Notes: a model not told the origin generated them from the sequence alone. Numbered from the stretch's first letter, positions 27,677 through 37,052 are shown. The stretch: 45,504 nt of DNA from Cytophagaceae bacterium (GCA_025054875.1 JANWYS010000008.1:1-45504), one strand, 5' to 3'. Program-made: numbers and translations.

Positions 27677-28357
27677 ATGGCACTCATTTTAAGTATAGAA
27701 ACTTCTACAGATGTTTGTTCGGCAGCATTGCATGAAAAAGGAGTGCTGTGTGCTTATACGGAAATACACATAGAAAAGTCTCACGCAAAATATATTACTG
27801 TTCTTATTGAGCAATTATTCAAACAAACCGGCCACAACATACAAAGTATAGATGCGGTGGCCGTATCAAAAGGCCCTGGTTCATACACCGGACTTCGCAT
27901 AGGAGTGTCTACTGCGAAAGGAATTTGTTTTGCTTTAGATAAGCCGCTGATAGGCGTATCTACTCTGTTAAGCATGGCACATGGACAGGCGGCTTTTAAT
28001 ACTGAAAAATATTTTCTTGCACCCATGATTGATGCTCGTCGCATGGAAGTATATACTATGCTGTTGGATGCTGATCTAAATGTTGTAGAAGATGTGAATG
28101 CAAAAATAATAGATGAACATACTTACCATGAACTGCTGCAAAAAAACAAAATCATTTTTTTTGGGAATGGTTCAGCAAAGTGTAAATCCTTACTGCAAGG
28201 GCAGCCTAATGCATTGTTTGTAGGTGGCCAGTATCCCTCTGCCAAAGATGTAGGTCAGTTAGCATGGGAAAGTTTTCAGGAAAGTAAGTTTGAAGATGTT
28301 GCCTATTTTGAACCCTATTATTTAAAGGATTTCATAAGATTTGGAAAATCCGCATGA
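27677..28357 (+). CDS. tsaB: tRNA threonylcarbamoyladenosine biosynthesis protein TsaB
   Basis: TsaB partners TsaD and TsaE in making t6A at position 37 of ANN-decoding tRNAs. From ATG 27677 it has 226 residues: MALILSIETSTDVCSAAL at the N-terminus, SHAKYITVLIEQLF, then AVSKGPGSYTGLRIGVSTAKGICFALDKPLIGVSTL, the hallmark region. The upstream in-frame TTG (27659) would add six residues that do not fit the family. It converges on uvrA, with 5 bp between the stops. Confidence 0.94.
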   Translation: MALILSIETSTDVCSAALHEKGVLCAYTEIHIEKSHAKYITVLIEQLFKQTGHNIQSIDAVAVSKGPGSYTGLRIGVSTAKGICFALDKPLIGVSTLLSMAHGQAAFNTEKYFLAPMIDARRMEVYTMLLDADLNVVEDVNAKIIDEHTYHELLQKNKIIFFGNGSAKCKSLLQGQPNALFVGGQYPSAKDVGQLAWESFQESKFEDVAYFEPYYLKDFIRFGKSA

Positions 28358-28362
28358 GGGGT

Positions 28363-31218
28363 TCAGTTGTTGCTCAGTTCGTAACGTAAAAATTTTCCTG
28401 TGTAGCTATGCTCGTAGCCTGCAATTTCTTCCGGAGTGCCTTCACATACGATATTCCCACCTCTGAGCCCACCTTCAGGCCCCATGTCTATGATGTAATC
28501 TGCAACTTTTATTAAATCCAGGTTGTGCTCTATTATCAGCACGGTATTGCCTTTGTCTACGAGTTTGTTCAGTACATTAAGTAGATGTTGTATATCTTCA
28601 AAGTGAAGTCCGGTAGTAGGCTCGTCAAGTATGTACAATGTATTTCCGGTATCTTTGCGAGACAGCTCGGTGGCTAGTTTCACGCGTTGTGCTTCGCCTC
28701 CGGAGAGTGTAGTAGCATGCTGTCCAAGCGTTATGTAGCTCAATCCTACATCGTTTAGTGTTTCAATTTTTCGTAAAATAGAAGGATGATTCTCAAAAAA
28801 AACAACCGCTTGTTCTACGGTCATATCCAGTACATCGGCAATGGATTTACTTTTATATCGTATTTCGAGGGTTTCGCGGTTGTAGCGTTTGCCTTTACAG
28901 ATGTCACAAGGTATATATACATCGGGCAAAAAATCCATTTCAATTTTTTTTATACCGGCGCCTTCACAGGCCTCGCAGCGTCCACCTTTCACGTTGAAAG
29001 AAAAGCGGCCGGGTTTATATCCTCTTATCTTCGATTCCGGAATTTGAGCAAATAAGTTACGAATATCAGTAAACACTTCTGTGTATGTAGCCGGATTGGA
29101 GCGAGGCGTACGCCCTATAGGCGATTGGTCTATTTCTATTACCTTATCAATGTGATTAAGTCCTTCAATGGCCTCGTAAGGAAGAGGCTCTCTATGCGCC
29201 CCATAAAAGTGGCGATTCAGTATGGGAAACAACGTGTCATGTATCAACGATGATTTGCCGCTTCCCGACACTCCCGTTATACAAATCATTTTTCCCAGTG
29301 GCAAACGCAACGTTACGTTTTTGAGATTGTTTCCTTTTGCGCCTTTCAGAGTCAGATAATTGCCGTTACCTTTGCGCCTTTGTGCAGGTATTTCTATTTT
29401 TTCAACGCCTTTCAAATAGCGAGCTGTAAGGCTATCGCTATTTTTAAATACTTCAGGAGGTCCTTGTGCCACTATACGGCCCCCATGTATACCTGCACCG
29501 GGTCCTATATCTATGATATAGTCTGCATGCAGCATCATATCTTTATCATGCTCTACTACAATAACCGTGTTCCCAAGGTCTCTCAGCGATTTTAAGGCTT
29601 CTATCAGCTTCATGTTGTCGCGTTGATGAAGTCCTATGCTTGGCTCGTCAAGTATATACAACACTCCTACCAACTGTGTACCGATTTGTGTGGCCAAGCG
29701 TATACGCTGCGATTCTCCCCCTGAGAGCGCACGCAAGGGGCGGTCTAGTGTGAGGTAGTCTAGCCCTATGTCCAGCAAAAATCGCAAACGCTTGCGTATC
29801 TCCTTCAAAATTTCAGCCGCTATTATATTTTGCCTTTCACTAAGCCTCTCTTCTATACCCTCAAACCACCTGTACAACTCCGCTATATCCATTTGGGCTA
29901 ACTCAGAGATGTTTTTGCCGTCTATCTTAAAATGAAGAGACTCTTTTTTTAGTCTATACCCTCCACACTCTCTGCAGGTACGCGTAACCATAAAGTTGCT
30001 GAGCAACTCAGCAGCATGTTCATCCGTTTCTTTGAGGTGCCTCAAATAATTAAATACTCCATTAAACTTGTAATCAAATGTAGACAGTGTGTCTATACCC
30101 TCTTTGTTACCGTACAACAACATGTTCAATACTTCCTGAGAGAGGTTTTTTATGGGTGTACTGATTTTAGCACCGTTTTTCTTCAGGAAGCTTTCTATCT
30201 GTCTGTATATCCAGATATCTCTGTATTCGCCTAAGGGCACTATCGCTCCGCGACTTATGCTTAGGTTCTTCTCAGGGATAATTGAATCTATCGTAAATTC
30301 TTCAATTATCCCCAGTCCATCGCATAAAGGACAGGCGCCATAAGGAGAGTTGAAAGAAAACATGTTGGGGGCAGGTTCATCATAGGATATCCCCGACACA
30401 GGATCCATCAAAAATTTTGAATAATAAAAAGTTTTATCTTCATGTTTTTGACTATCATGATAGAGCACCATAATTACACCTTTGCCATGTGTCATGGCTG
30501 TAGATACAGACCGGGACAAGCGTAATCTATCTTGAACAGATACATGTATATTGTCAATGACGATTTCTATGTCATGTGTTTTAAACCGATCTACCATCAT
30601 TCTGGGCACAAGCTCTTTAATAACGCCATCTACACGTACCTTGGTGAATCCTCTTTTCCTGAGCTCAAAAAATAATTCATGATAGTGGCCTTTTCTTCCT
30701 TTTACGACAGGTGCAAGCAGAGTTATTTTCTTGTTATTGAAAGTTCGAAGAATATGGTCTACAATCTGGTCTTCCGATTGCCTACACATTTTTTCCCCCG
30801 TCACATATGAATAAGCATCGGCGGCTCGTGCATATAGCAGTCTTAGAAAATCATATACCTCAGTCATGGTACCCACTGTAGATCGGGGGTTTCGGGTAGT
30901 TGTTTTTTGTTCTATGGAAATTACAGGGCTGAGCCCTTCAATTTTGTCTACATCCGGACGCTCCATGTTGCCTATAAAAGAGCGGGCATAAGCAGAAAAA
31001 CTTTCCATGTAGCGCCTTTGTCCCTCTGCATACAATGTGTCAAATGCTAATGATGATTTTCCACTACCGCTTATGCCGGTGAGCACGATTAGTTTATTTC
31101 TGGGAATTGTTACATCAATATTCTTCAGATTGTGCTCACGTGCTCCATATACTTCCAAGTATTCATATCCGGTAGCCTCGTGTTTCTTCTCTAAAATGTG
31201 TTGCTCCTGCGTGTTCAA
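28363..31218 (-). CDS. uvrA: Excinuclease ABC subunit A
   Basis: UvrA recognises DNA damage in nucleotide excision repair. The 951 residues hold two ABC modules. The first has GISGSGKSSLAFDT, a zinc motif (CPLCDGLG and CRECGG) and LSGGESQRI. The second has GVSGSGKSSLIHDT, CEACEGAG with CDICKGKRY, and LSGGEAQRV. The start is unusual: an in-frame TAA lies two codons upstream of TTG 31218 and no ATG or GTG occurs before the conserved REHNLKNIDV region, so TTG is the likely start. A TATTTTTG -7 box lies 20 nt upstream. Confidence 0.97.
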   Translation of the reverse strand: MNTQEQHILEKKHEATGYEYLEVYGAREHNLKNIDVTIPRNKLIVLTGISGSGKSSLAFDTLYAEGQRRYMESFSAYARSFIGNMERPDVDKIEGLSPVISIEQKTTTRNPRSTVGTMTEVYDFLRLLYARAADAYSYVTGEKMCRQSEDQIVDHILRTFNNKKITLLAPVVKGRKGHYHELFFELRKRGFTKVRVDGVIKELVPRMMVDRFKTHDIEIVIDNIHVSVQDRLRLSRSVSTAMTHGKGVIMVLYHDSQKHEDKTFYYSKFLMDPVSGISYDEPAPNMFSFNSPYGACPLCDGLGIIEEFTIDSIIPEKNLSISRGAIVPLGEYRDIWIYRQIESFLKKNGAKISTPIKNLSQEVLNMLLYGNKEGIDTLSTFDYKFNGVFNYLRHLKETDEHAAELLSNFMVTRTCRECGGYRLKKESLHFKIDGKNISELAQMDIAELYRWFEGIEERLSERQNIIAAEILKEIRKRLRFLLDIGLDYLTLDRPLRALSGGESQRIRLATQIGTQLVGVLYILDEPSIGLHQRDNMKLIEALKSLRDLGNTVIVVEHDKDMMLHADYIIDIGPGAGIHGGRIVAQGPPEVFKNSDSLTARYLKGVEKIEIPAQRRKGNGNYLTLKGAKGNNLKNVTLRLPLGKMICITGVSGSGKSSLIHDTLFPILNRHFYGAHREPLPYEAIEGLNHIDKVIEIDQSPIGRTPRSNPATYTEVFTDIRNLFAQIPESKIRGYKPGRFSFNVKGGRCEACEGAGIKKIEMDFLPDVYIPCDICKGKRYNRETLEIRYKSKSIADVLDMTVEQAVVFFENHPSILRKIETLNDVGLSYITLGQHATTLSGGEAQRVKLATELSRKDTGNTLYILDEPTTGLHFEDIQHLLNVLNKLVDKGNTVLIIEHNLDLIKVADYIIDMGPEGGLRGGNIVCEGTPEEIAGYEHSYTGKFLRYELSNN

Positions 31219-31237
31219 AATTTACTTCGATAAACTT

Positions 31238-31245
31238 CAAAAATA
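31238..31245 (-). promoter_or_regulatory. Candidate -7 box of uvrA
   Basis: TATTTTTG on the minus strand matches TAnnTTTG and ends 19 nt before the TTG start. TTTG occurs upstream but at a 12-nt spacing, shorter than at metK or adk. Confidence 0.35.
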
Positions 31246-31383
31246 CCAATTTTAAAACAAAGAGCTATGTTGTTTGGTTTCCATTAAAATTTTCTCAGGA
31301 CGAGGCATGCATTGGTCATCCATTTGGTGTGACAGGACCACAACCGCTCTGTGCGTAAAATTGTTTAGTAGTAGAATTTGATC

Positions 31384-31409
31384 AAAGAAGCGCTTGTGCA
31401 AGCTTCTTT
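31384..31409 (-). terminator. Hairpin downstream of tmRNA (probable terminator)
   Basis: AAAGAAGC (31384-31391) pairs with GCTTCTTT (31402-31409). An inner TTG/CAA stem is separated by a 2-nt bulge. It lies 34 nt beyond the tmRNA 3' end. The T-run is short, so termination is likely but not certain. Confidence 0.55.
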
Positions 31410-31442
31410 AGTAATGAAAACAGAGTGAATTTTAATATAACG

Positions 31443-31838
31443 TGGAGCTGCAGGGATTCGAACCCTGGTCCAGCGAAGGCAACCATTGTGCTTTCTACAT
31501 GCTTATTCTTTCTTGATTGTCGGGAAGTGGCAGGTGAAAGACAACCAACACACTTCCTTATCTGCGTTAGAGATTCACTGCATCTGAGCAGAACAGAGGC
31601 AGCTAGTTTTGCTTTTCGACACCGCTATATCCGCTCCCGCAAAACGTAGGTGCGGAGCGATGTGGCTGGGCATCCATCCTATGGATGCACTTAGTAATCC
31701 CTACTATACTTCAGGATTAGGCAGCCATGGCGTAAGAAGTTTCGCCAGTTATTGTTCGGGACTATTTTTCAAGGCTCTCATCCCATGAGCCTGCATGCTT
31801 ACACATAGCCACTCAACCTGTCAATTCCGGTCAGCCCC
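31443..31838 (-). ncRNA. ssrA: Transfer-messenger RNA (tmRNA)
   Basis: tmRNA rescues stalled ribosomes. The 5' end is GGGGCTGACCGGAATTGACAG (31838 downwards). The 3' end is a T-arm with GGTTCGAATCC followed by CAGCTCC and a discriminator A (31443). The 5' GGGGCUG and 3' CAGCUCC pair over 7 bp with one G-U. CCA is not encoded. The tag reading frame (31746-31717) is GGC GAA ACT TCT TAC GCC ATG GCT GCC TAA, giving GETSYAMAA, a Bacteroidota-type tag with the usual AA end. Total length is about 396 nt, with one continuous chain rather than a permuted form. It lies between uvrA and hisD. Confidence 0.96.
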
Positions 31839-31860
31839 ATGAATCAAAGAACGAAGAACG

Positions 31861-31892
31861 CAAAAGTACTCACGGATAACGTTTGCATCAAC
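31861..31892 (-). promoter_or_regulatory. Candidate promoter of ssrA
   Basis: On the minus strand TACTTTTG (31868-31861) is an exact -7 match, and GTTG (31892-31889) lies 20 nt upstream of it. The box ends 22 nt before the mature tmRNA 5' end. Confidence 0.5.
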
Positions 31893-31925
31893 GGAAATTA
31901 ACAAATTTAATACGTAAATAGTTCT

Positions 31926-33206
31926 CTACTTGTTATCGTATCGGATGCGTACAGCTTTTTTATGAGCCTCTAATTGTTCGGCTTCAGCCATAGTTTCTAT
32001 TGTGGCGCCTAACATCCTTATGCCTTCTTGTGAAATGTGCTGGAAGGTAATTTTTTTTATAAAAGAATCGAGCGACACGCCGGAGTAAGCTTTGGCAAAG
32101 CCATAAGTGGGTAGTGTGTGGTTGGTGCCCGAAGCATAATCGCCGGCAGCCTCCGGTGTGTAATGCCCAAGAAATACCGAACCTGCGTTTTTTACCTGCG
32201 CTGCATATTGGTCAAAATTATCTACGGCTATGATGAGATGTTCGGGAGCATATTCGTTCAAAAAGTCCATGGCTTCATTCAATGAAGCAAAGAGTATGCT
32301 ACAGCTGTTTTGCAAGGCTTTCTCAACCAGGTGGCGGCGGGGTAGTGCTATGCTTTGTTTTTCTATTTGTTCATGTATGGCATGTATTACATCTTTATTG
32401 TCCGAAGCAAGTATCACCTGGCTGTCGGCACCATGTTCTGCCTGCGAGAGCAGGTCTGCTGCTACAAATGCAGGTTTTGATGTGTTGTTGGCTAATACAG
32501 CTACTTCAGATGGCCCGGCGGGCATATCTATGGCAACCCCTTCCCGGCTTACAAGTTGCTTGGCTGCCGTTACATACTGATTCCCCGGCCCGAAAATTTT
32601 ATATACCTGCGGCACGGTGGCTGTTCCGTAAGCCATGGCAGCTATGGCTTGTGCACCCCCCAATTTGTATACGTGTTTTATGCCCAGCATATGAGCCGTA
32701 TATAGTATAGCAGGGTGTATTTGTCCTTTGTCGTCGGGAGGGGTACAAAGTACGATTTGCTCACATCCGGCTATTTTAGAGGGAACGGCGAGCATCAGAA
32801 GAGTAGAGAAAAGAGGAGCCGACCCTCCGGGAATGTACAGCCCTACCCGTTCTATAGGTACGCTGTTGCGCCAGCAGGTAACTCCAGGGGTAGTTTCTAT
32901 TATTTTTACTTCTTCTTTCTGGGCAATATGAAATTTTTCTATATTCTTCTTTGCTTCATTTATAGCCCGTTTCAGAATTTCAGGTATTGCTCTGTATGCA
33001 GAGCTCAGCTCTTCATCGGTTACACGTAAAGATGATAAAGATACTTTGTCAAAAACCAAAGTAAACTTATACAGAGCTTCATCGCCTTGTGTTTTTACTT
33101 CCTTTAGAATCGGTAAAACTTTTTGCTCTATCTCATAAATATTCATGGATGGGCGTATACACAAGGATTTCCATGAATCTCTTTCCGGGTATTCTATGTA
33201 ATTCAT
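31926..33206 (-). CDS. hisD: Histidinol dehydrogenase
   Basis: HisD carries out the last two oxidations of histidine synthesis (histidinol to histidine, NAD-dependent, zinc enzyme). The 426 residues include VERVGLYIPGGSAPLFSTLLM, KIFGPGNQYVTAAKQLV, DMPAGPSEVAVLA, DLLSQAEHGADSQ and EYAPEHLI with the catalytic Glu-His. It follows hisG by 7 bp. No other his gene is in the window, so the pathway is split over loci or encoded elsewhere. Confidence 0.96.
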   Translation of the reverse strand: MNYIEYPERDSWKSLCIRPSMNIYEIEQKVLPILKEVKTQGDEALYKFTLVFDKVSLSSLRVTDEELSSAYRAIPEILKRAINEAKKNIEKFHIAQKEEVKIIETTPGVTCWRNSVPIERVGLYIPGGSAPLFSTLLMLAVPSKIAGCEQIVLCTPPDDKGQIHPAILYTAHMLGIKHVYKLGGAQAIAAMAYGTATVPQVYKIFGPGNQYVTAAKQLVSREGVAIDMPAGPSEVAVLANNTSKPAFVAADLLSQAEHGADSQVILASDNKDVIHAIHEQIEKQSIALPRRHLVEKALQNSCSILFASLNEAMDFLNEYAPEHLIIAVDNFDQYAAQVKNAGSVFLGHYTPEAAGDYASGTNHTLPTYGFAKAYSGVSLDSFIKKITFQHISQEGIRMLGATIETMAEAEQLEAHKKAVRIRYDNK

Positions 33207-33213
33207 GAATAGT

Positions 33214-34074
33214 TTATTTTATGATTTTTTCTATCGGTAATACGAGTATACCCTCTGCGCCGGCATCTCTCAGTTTACCTATTACTTCCCAGAACTCGTC
33301 TTCTTTTACTACCGAATGCAATGAACTCCACCCCTTCTGAGCCAAAGGCATGATGGTAGGACTTTTCACACCGGGAAGAAGTTGGATGATTTTTTCCAAC
33401 GATTCATCCGGAGCGTTTAATAAAATGTATTTGGTATTTTTCGCATTCTTGATTGAACTGATACGAAACAACAAATCATTGAGTATTTCCTTTTTTTCAG
33501 AAGAAAGATTGGGATGAGCAATAAGAATGGCTTCCGAATGAAACACGGTTTCTACTTCTTTCAATCCATTACTTATAAGTGTGCTGCCTGAACTTACTAT
33601 ATCGCATACAGCATCGGCCAATCCTATGCTTGGAGCAATTTCTACTGAGCCGCTTATTTCATGTATGGTAGCTTTGATTTGTCGGTCAAAAAGAAAATCA
33701 GACAATATGTTGGGGTAAGAAGTAGCTATTTTCAGGCCATTCAGGCTTTGACAGTCTTTGTAGTCAAAGGCTCGGGGGACACCTATGGAGAGACGACATT
33801 TGGAAAACCCCAGCTTATCTACTATCGTTACATTTTTGCGTTGCTCTGCGGCTACATTTTCTCCGATTATTCCTACATCTGCCGTGCCATCAGCTACATA
33901 ACCGGGTATGTCATCGTCACGCAGAAATAATATTTCCATGGGAAAGTTATATGCAGTAGATTTCAGTGTGGCTCCGTTGCTGCTAAAGTCAATACTACAT
34001 TCCTTTATTAGTTTTATTGAGTCTTCACTCAGCCTGCCGGATTTTTGAATTGCAATCCTAAGTATTGATTTCAT
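33214..34074 (-). CDS. hisG: ATP phosphoribosyltransferase, long form
   Basis: HisG joins ATP and PRPP in the first step of histidine synthesis. From ATG 34074 it is 286 residues: RIAIQKSGRLSEDSIKLIKECS, DIPGYVADGTADVGIIGENV, the EISGSVEIAPSIGLADAVCDIVSSGSTL PRPP loop, and a C-terminal ACT-like domain (about 210-286, with SPTIMPLA) that gives histidine feedback inhibition in long-form enzymes and makes HisZ unnecessary. The ORF extends to a TTG at 34083, but the ATG is preferred. A -7 box ends 6 nt upstream. Confidence 0.96.
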   Translation of the reverse strand: MKSILRIAIQKSGRLSEDSIKLIKECSIDFSSNGATLKSTAYNFPMEILFLRDDDIPGYVADGTADVGIIGENVAAEQRKNVTIVDKLGFSKCRLSIGVPRAFDYKDCQSLNGLKIATSYPNILSDFLFDRQIKATIHEISGSVEIAPSIGLADAVCDIVSSGSTLISNGLKEVETVFHSEAILIAHPNLSSEKKEILNDLLFRISSIKNAKNTKYILLNAPDESLEKIIQLLPGVKSPTIMPLAQKGWSSLHSVVKEDEFWEVIGKLRDAGAEGILVLPIEKIIK

Positions 34075-34080
34075 TCGTAA

Positions 34081-34088
34081 CAAAATTA
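34081..34088 (-). promoter_or_regulatory. Candidate -7 box of hisG-hisD
   Basis: TAATTTTG on the minus strand matches TAnnTTTG and ends 6 nt before the hisG ATG, predicting a leaderless mRNA. No his leader peptide or attenuator fits in this spacing. Confidence 0.4.
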
Positions 34089-34144
34089 TCGTGGCCGAAG
34101 TTAATAAAGTTTATTTATCATTCTAAATGCTTCGTGAGGATGTG

Positions 34145-34152
34145 TATATTTG
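34145..34152 (+). promoter_or_regulatory. Candidate -7 box of the ion channel gene
   Basis: TATATTTG matches TAnnTTTG and ends 16 nt before ATG 34169. The -33 region is weak. Confidence 0.4.
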
Positions 34153-34168
34153 GATGACATAACATAAA

Positions 34169-36085
34169 ATGTTACATCCGATGAGCACATCGTTGAAAAA
34201 TCGTTTAAGATACTGGATAGACAATACCATCGTGAAAGGCACCTTTGTATTGGTCATAGCGATTGGTATAGCTTTTTTAGGTGTGGCTTTGATTGCCTCT
34301 CTCATCATCTTTATATGGGGACTTTCGGAGGGCGATGGTGGCAGGTTGAATTTCGCTGAATCATACTGGCAAAGCTTGATGCATGTAATGGATCAGGGAA
34401 CTATAACTGATGAAACAGGTTGGAAGTTTAGGCTTATTATGCTTCCTGTGTCCATTGCGGGAATTTTGCTGGTTAGTACCCTGGTGAGTATTCTTAATGC
34501 CGGCTTTCAGGAAAAAATTGATGAACTCAAAAAAGGCAAGAGCATTGTGGTTGAAGAAAATCATACCGTTATCCTGGGCTGGTCATCAAAAATTTTCTCC
34601 ATAATATCCGAATTAGTAGAAGCCAATCTCAATCAGCCCAAATCCTGTATTGTTGTGCTGGCGAATAAAGACAAAACCGAAATGGAAGACGAGATAAAAA
34701 CCAAAGTCGGCTTTTTCGGAAAAACTAAAATAATATGCCGCAGTGGAAATCCCATTGATTTGGATGATATAAAAATTGCTAACCTCAACGATTCAAAATC
34801 TATTATTGTGCTCGCTCCTGAGCAAGATCGCCCCGACACACATGTGATAAAAACTATTATGGCTATAGTGAATAACCCCAACCGTAAAGAGGGACGGTAT
34901 AACATTGTAGCCGAAATATCAAACGACAACAACAAAGAAATAGCCCAACTTGTAGGCGGTGATGAGCTCACTGTACTCATCAACAACGAGGTTATTTCTA
35001 AAATAATGGTGCAAACCAGTCGTCAACGACACCTCAGCATCGTATACGACAGTTTGCTCGGATTCAAGGAAAATGAATTCTATATACTTGATGTTGAAAA
35101 CTCCGCAGGTTATACTTTTGAAGATATGCTTTATGGATTTGAAAATGTATGCGTAATAGGAATACGTACAGCATCAGGAGAGCTAATCATAGCGCCGCCC
35201 CTGAACAGGGTAATAGAGGAAAATGACAAATTGATTGTTTTGGCTGAAGATGACGAAAACCTCCGCTTTGTTCCCACAGAATTACATATAGAGGATGTAT
35301 CTTTGAGTAAATCTTCACTTTCAGAAACCCGGCTAGAATTGCACAACACTCTTATATTGGGGTGGAACAGCAATGCGCATATCATCATAAAAGAATCTGA
35401 CAATTATGTGATGCGAGGTTCTGAATTGATGGTAATTGCCGAAAGTGAAGAGCTGGAAGATAAATTGAATCACTTGAAATATCAATTATCTAATCAAACT
35501 ATAAAATATGTGAAAGGCGATATCAACGATCGTGCATTGTTGGAGAAAATAGACTTTAATAAATTCCGACACATAATACTGTTGAGCTATTCAGACGATT
35601 ACTCCATGCAAGAAGCAGATGCTATAACGCTCATAGCGTTAATGCATCTGAGAGACATCATACAAAAAAACAAGCTTACCACAAAAGTAAGCCTTGTTAC
35701 TGAAATTTTGGATATGAAAAACCGAGCTCTTGCCAACCTTAATAAAGCAGATGACTTCATCATCAGCGACCGCATCATCAGTTTGCTGCTGGCACAAATT
35801 TCTGAAAACAAAGAGCTGGCTTTACTTTTTGACGATTTGTTTGATGCCGATGGAAAGGAAATATATTTAAAGTCCTGCACTCATTATTTTAATGCTCCTG
35901 CATTCATTAATTTTTATTCAGTGATACAAGCCTGTATTCAAAAAAATGAAATCGCTATCGGATACATGCTGAGCGAGCATGCCAATGACCCTGAGCAAAA
36001 CTATGGTATAGTACTTAACCCGCCGAAGTCTCAGCGAATACAATTTGTTGAAGGAGATAAAATCATTGTAATTGCAGAAAACTAA
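34169..36085 (+). CDS. CASTOR/POLLUX-like ion channel with tandem RCK domains
   Basis: A 638-residue membrane protein. TM1 spans residues 24-50, a re-entrant pore-like segment 63-78 (ESYWQSLMHVMDQGT), and TM2 89-110. Two cytoplasmic RCK-type (TrkA-N-like) halves follow. The first opens with HTVILGWSSKIFSIISELVEAN at 132, the second with NTLILGWNSNAHIIIKES. The ILGWS/N motif in place of GxGxxG, and the pore without TVGYG, match plant CASTOR/POLLUX nuclear-envelope channels and their bacterial homologues rather than classical K+ channels. Ion selectivity cannot be told. An ATG at 34181 is an alternative start. The stop shares one base with the next gene's ATG (TAATG). Confidence 0.85.
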   Translation: MLHPMSTSLKNRLRYWIDNTIVKGTFVLVIAIGIAFLGVALIASLIIFIWGLSEGDGGRLNFAESYWQSLMHVMDQGTITDETGWKFRLIMLPVSIAGILLVSTLVSILNAGFQEKIDELKKGKSIVVEENHTVILGWSSKIFSIISELVEANLNQPKSCIVVLANKDKTEMEDEIKTKVGFFGKTKIICRSGNPIDLDDIKIANLNDSKSIIVLAPEQDRPDTHVIKTIMAIVNNPNRKEGRYNIVAEISNDNNKEIAQLVGGDELTVLINNEVISKIMVQTSRQRHLSIVYDSLLGFKENEFYILDVENSAGYTFEDMLYGFENVCVIGIRTASGELIIAPPLNRVIEENDKLIVLAEDDENLRFVPTELHIEDVSLSKSSLSETRLELHNTLILGWNSNAHIIIKESDNYVMRGSELMVIAESEELEDKLNHLKYQLSNQTIKYVKGDINDRALLEKIDFNKFRHIILLSYSDDYSMQEADAITLIALMHLRDIIQKNKLTTKVSLVTEILDMKNRALANLNKADDFIISDRIISLLLAQISENKELALLFDDLFDADGKEIYLKSCTHYFNAPAFINFYSVIQACIQKNEIAIGYMLSEHANDPEQNYGIVLNPPKSQRIQFVEGDKIIVIAEN

Positions 36086-37050
36086 TGCCCGTAATTTCCA
36101 GCAACTATAAGCGGCCCTTTTATCTTTTTTCAAAACACATAGAAACCATACATCATGTATTTTTACGCAATACTTCTGATGTGATGTATGAACGTGAGCA
36201 GATAGAATTGCCGGATGGAGATTTTTTGCATTTAGATTGGAGCAGAAAAGGTCATGACAGATTGGTAATCATAACGCATGGCCTTGAAGGTAGTGCAAAC
36301 AGCAACTACTCACGAGGCATGGTGCGCGCAGCAAATCTGAACGGATGCGATGCTTTGGCCTGGAACATGCGAGGATGTAGTGGTGTAATGAACCGTTTGT
36401 ACCGTCTTTATCACAGCGGCGAAACATCCGACTTGCACCATGTTATACATCATGCTATTGATCAGAAACGGTATAAAAAAATATATCTCATCGGTTTCAG
36501 TATTGGTGGAAACATCACATTAAAATATCTGGGAGAACAATCAAATGACGTACATCCGTCCATACGGGCTTCTGTATGTTTTTCTGTGCCTTGCGATTTG
36601 AAAAGCGGAGCAGAGCATTTCGCCAAACGTAAATCCAAAATATACATGATTCGTTTTTTAAATAGCCTGCATAAAAAGCTGAAAGCAAAACAAGCTCAAT
36701 ATCCGGATAAAATAAATCTTGAAGGATTTCATAAAATAAAGAACTTTCACGATTTTGATGAGCGCTACACAGCTCCGATGCACGGCTTCGCAGACGCTGA
36801 ACAGTACTGGAAGGTATGCAGCAGTAAATACTATCTGCATGCTGTAAGGGTTCCTACTTTGCTGATAAACGCTCTCAACGATCCTTTTTTGACACCCGAT
36901 TGTTATCCCATAAAAGAAGCTGAGCAAAATTCTTATTTATTTCTGGAGATGCCCGAAACCGGTGGCCACTGTGGGTTTTACCAAAAAAATAAGAATAAAC
37001 TTTATTGGTCTGATCTGAGAGCTATGCAATTCATAAATCAGCACATGTAA
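36085..37050 (+). CDS. YheT-like alpha/beta hydrolase
   Basis: A 321-residue alpha/beta hydrolase of the YheT/EMB8 group. LVIITHGLEGSANSNYSRGM gives the oxyanion region and WNMRGCSG is a family motif. GFSIGGN carries the nucleophile Ser139. NALNDPFLTPDCYP carries the acid (about 267) and ETGGHCGFY the His (about 302). There is no signal peptide. The substrate is unknown; relatives act on esters or lipids. It is translationally coupled to the channel gene and converges on the next gene with 2 bp between stops. Confidence 0.88.
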   Translation: MPVISSNYKRPFYLFSKHIETIHHVFLRNTSDVMYEREQIELPDGDFLHLDWSRKGHDRLVIITHGLEGSANSNYSRGMVRAANLNGCDALAWNMRGCSGVMNRLYRLYHSGETSDLHHVIHHAIDQKRYKKIYLIGFSIGGNITLKYLGEQSNDVHPSIRASVCFSVPCDLKSGAEHFAKRKSKIYMIRFLNSLHKKLKAKQAQYPDKINLEGFHKIKNFHDFDERYTAPMHGFADAEQYWKVCSSKYYLHAVRVPTLLINALNDPFLTPDCYPIKEAEQNSYLFLEMPETGGHCGFYQKNKNKLYWSDLRAMQFINQHM

Positions 37051-37052
37051 AA

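Noticed and set aside
31425-31649. Plus-strand open frame of 74 codons
   Set aside because: It lies across the 3' half of the tmRNA on the other strand and has no protein-like features.
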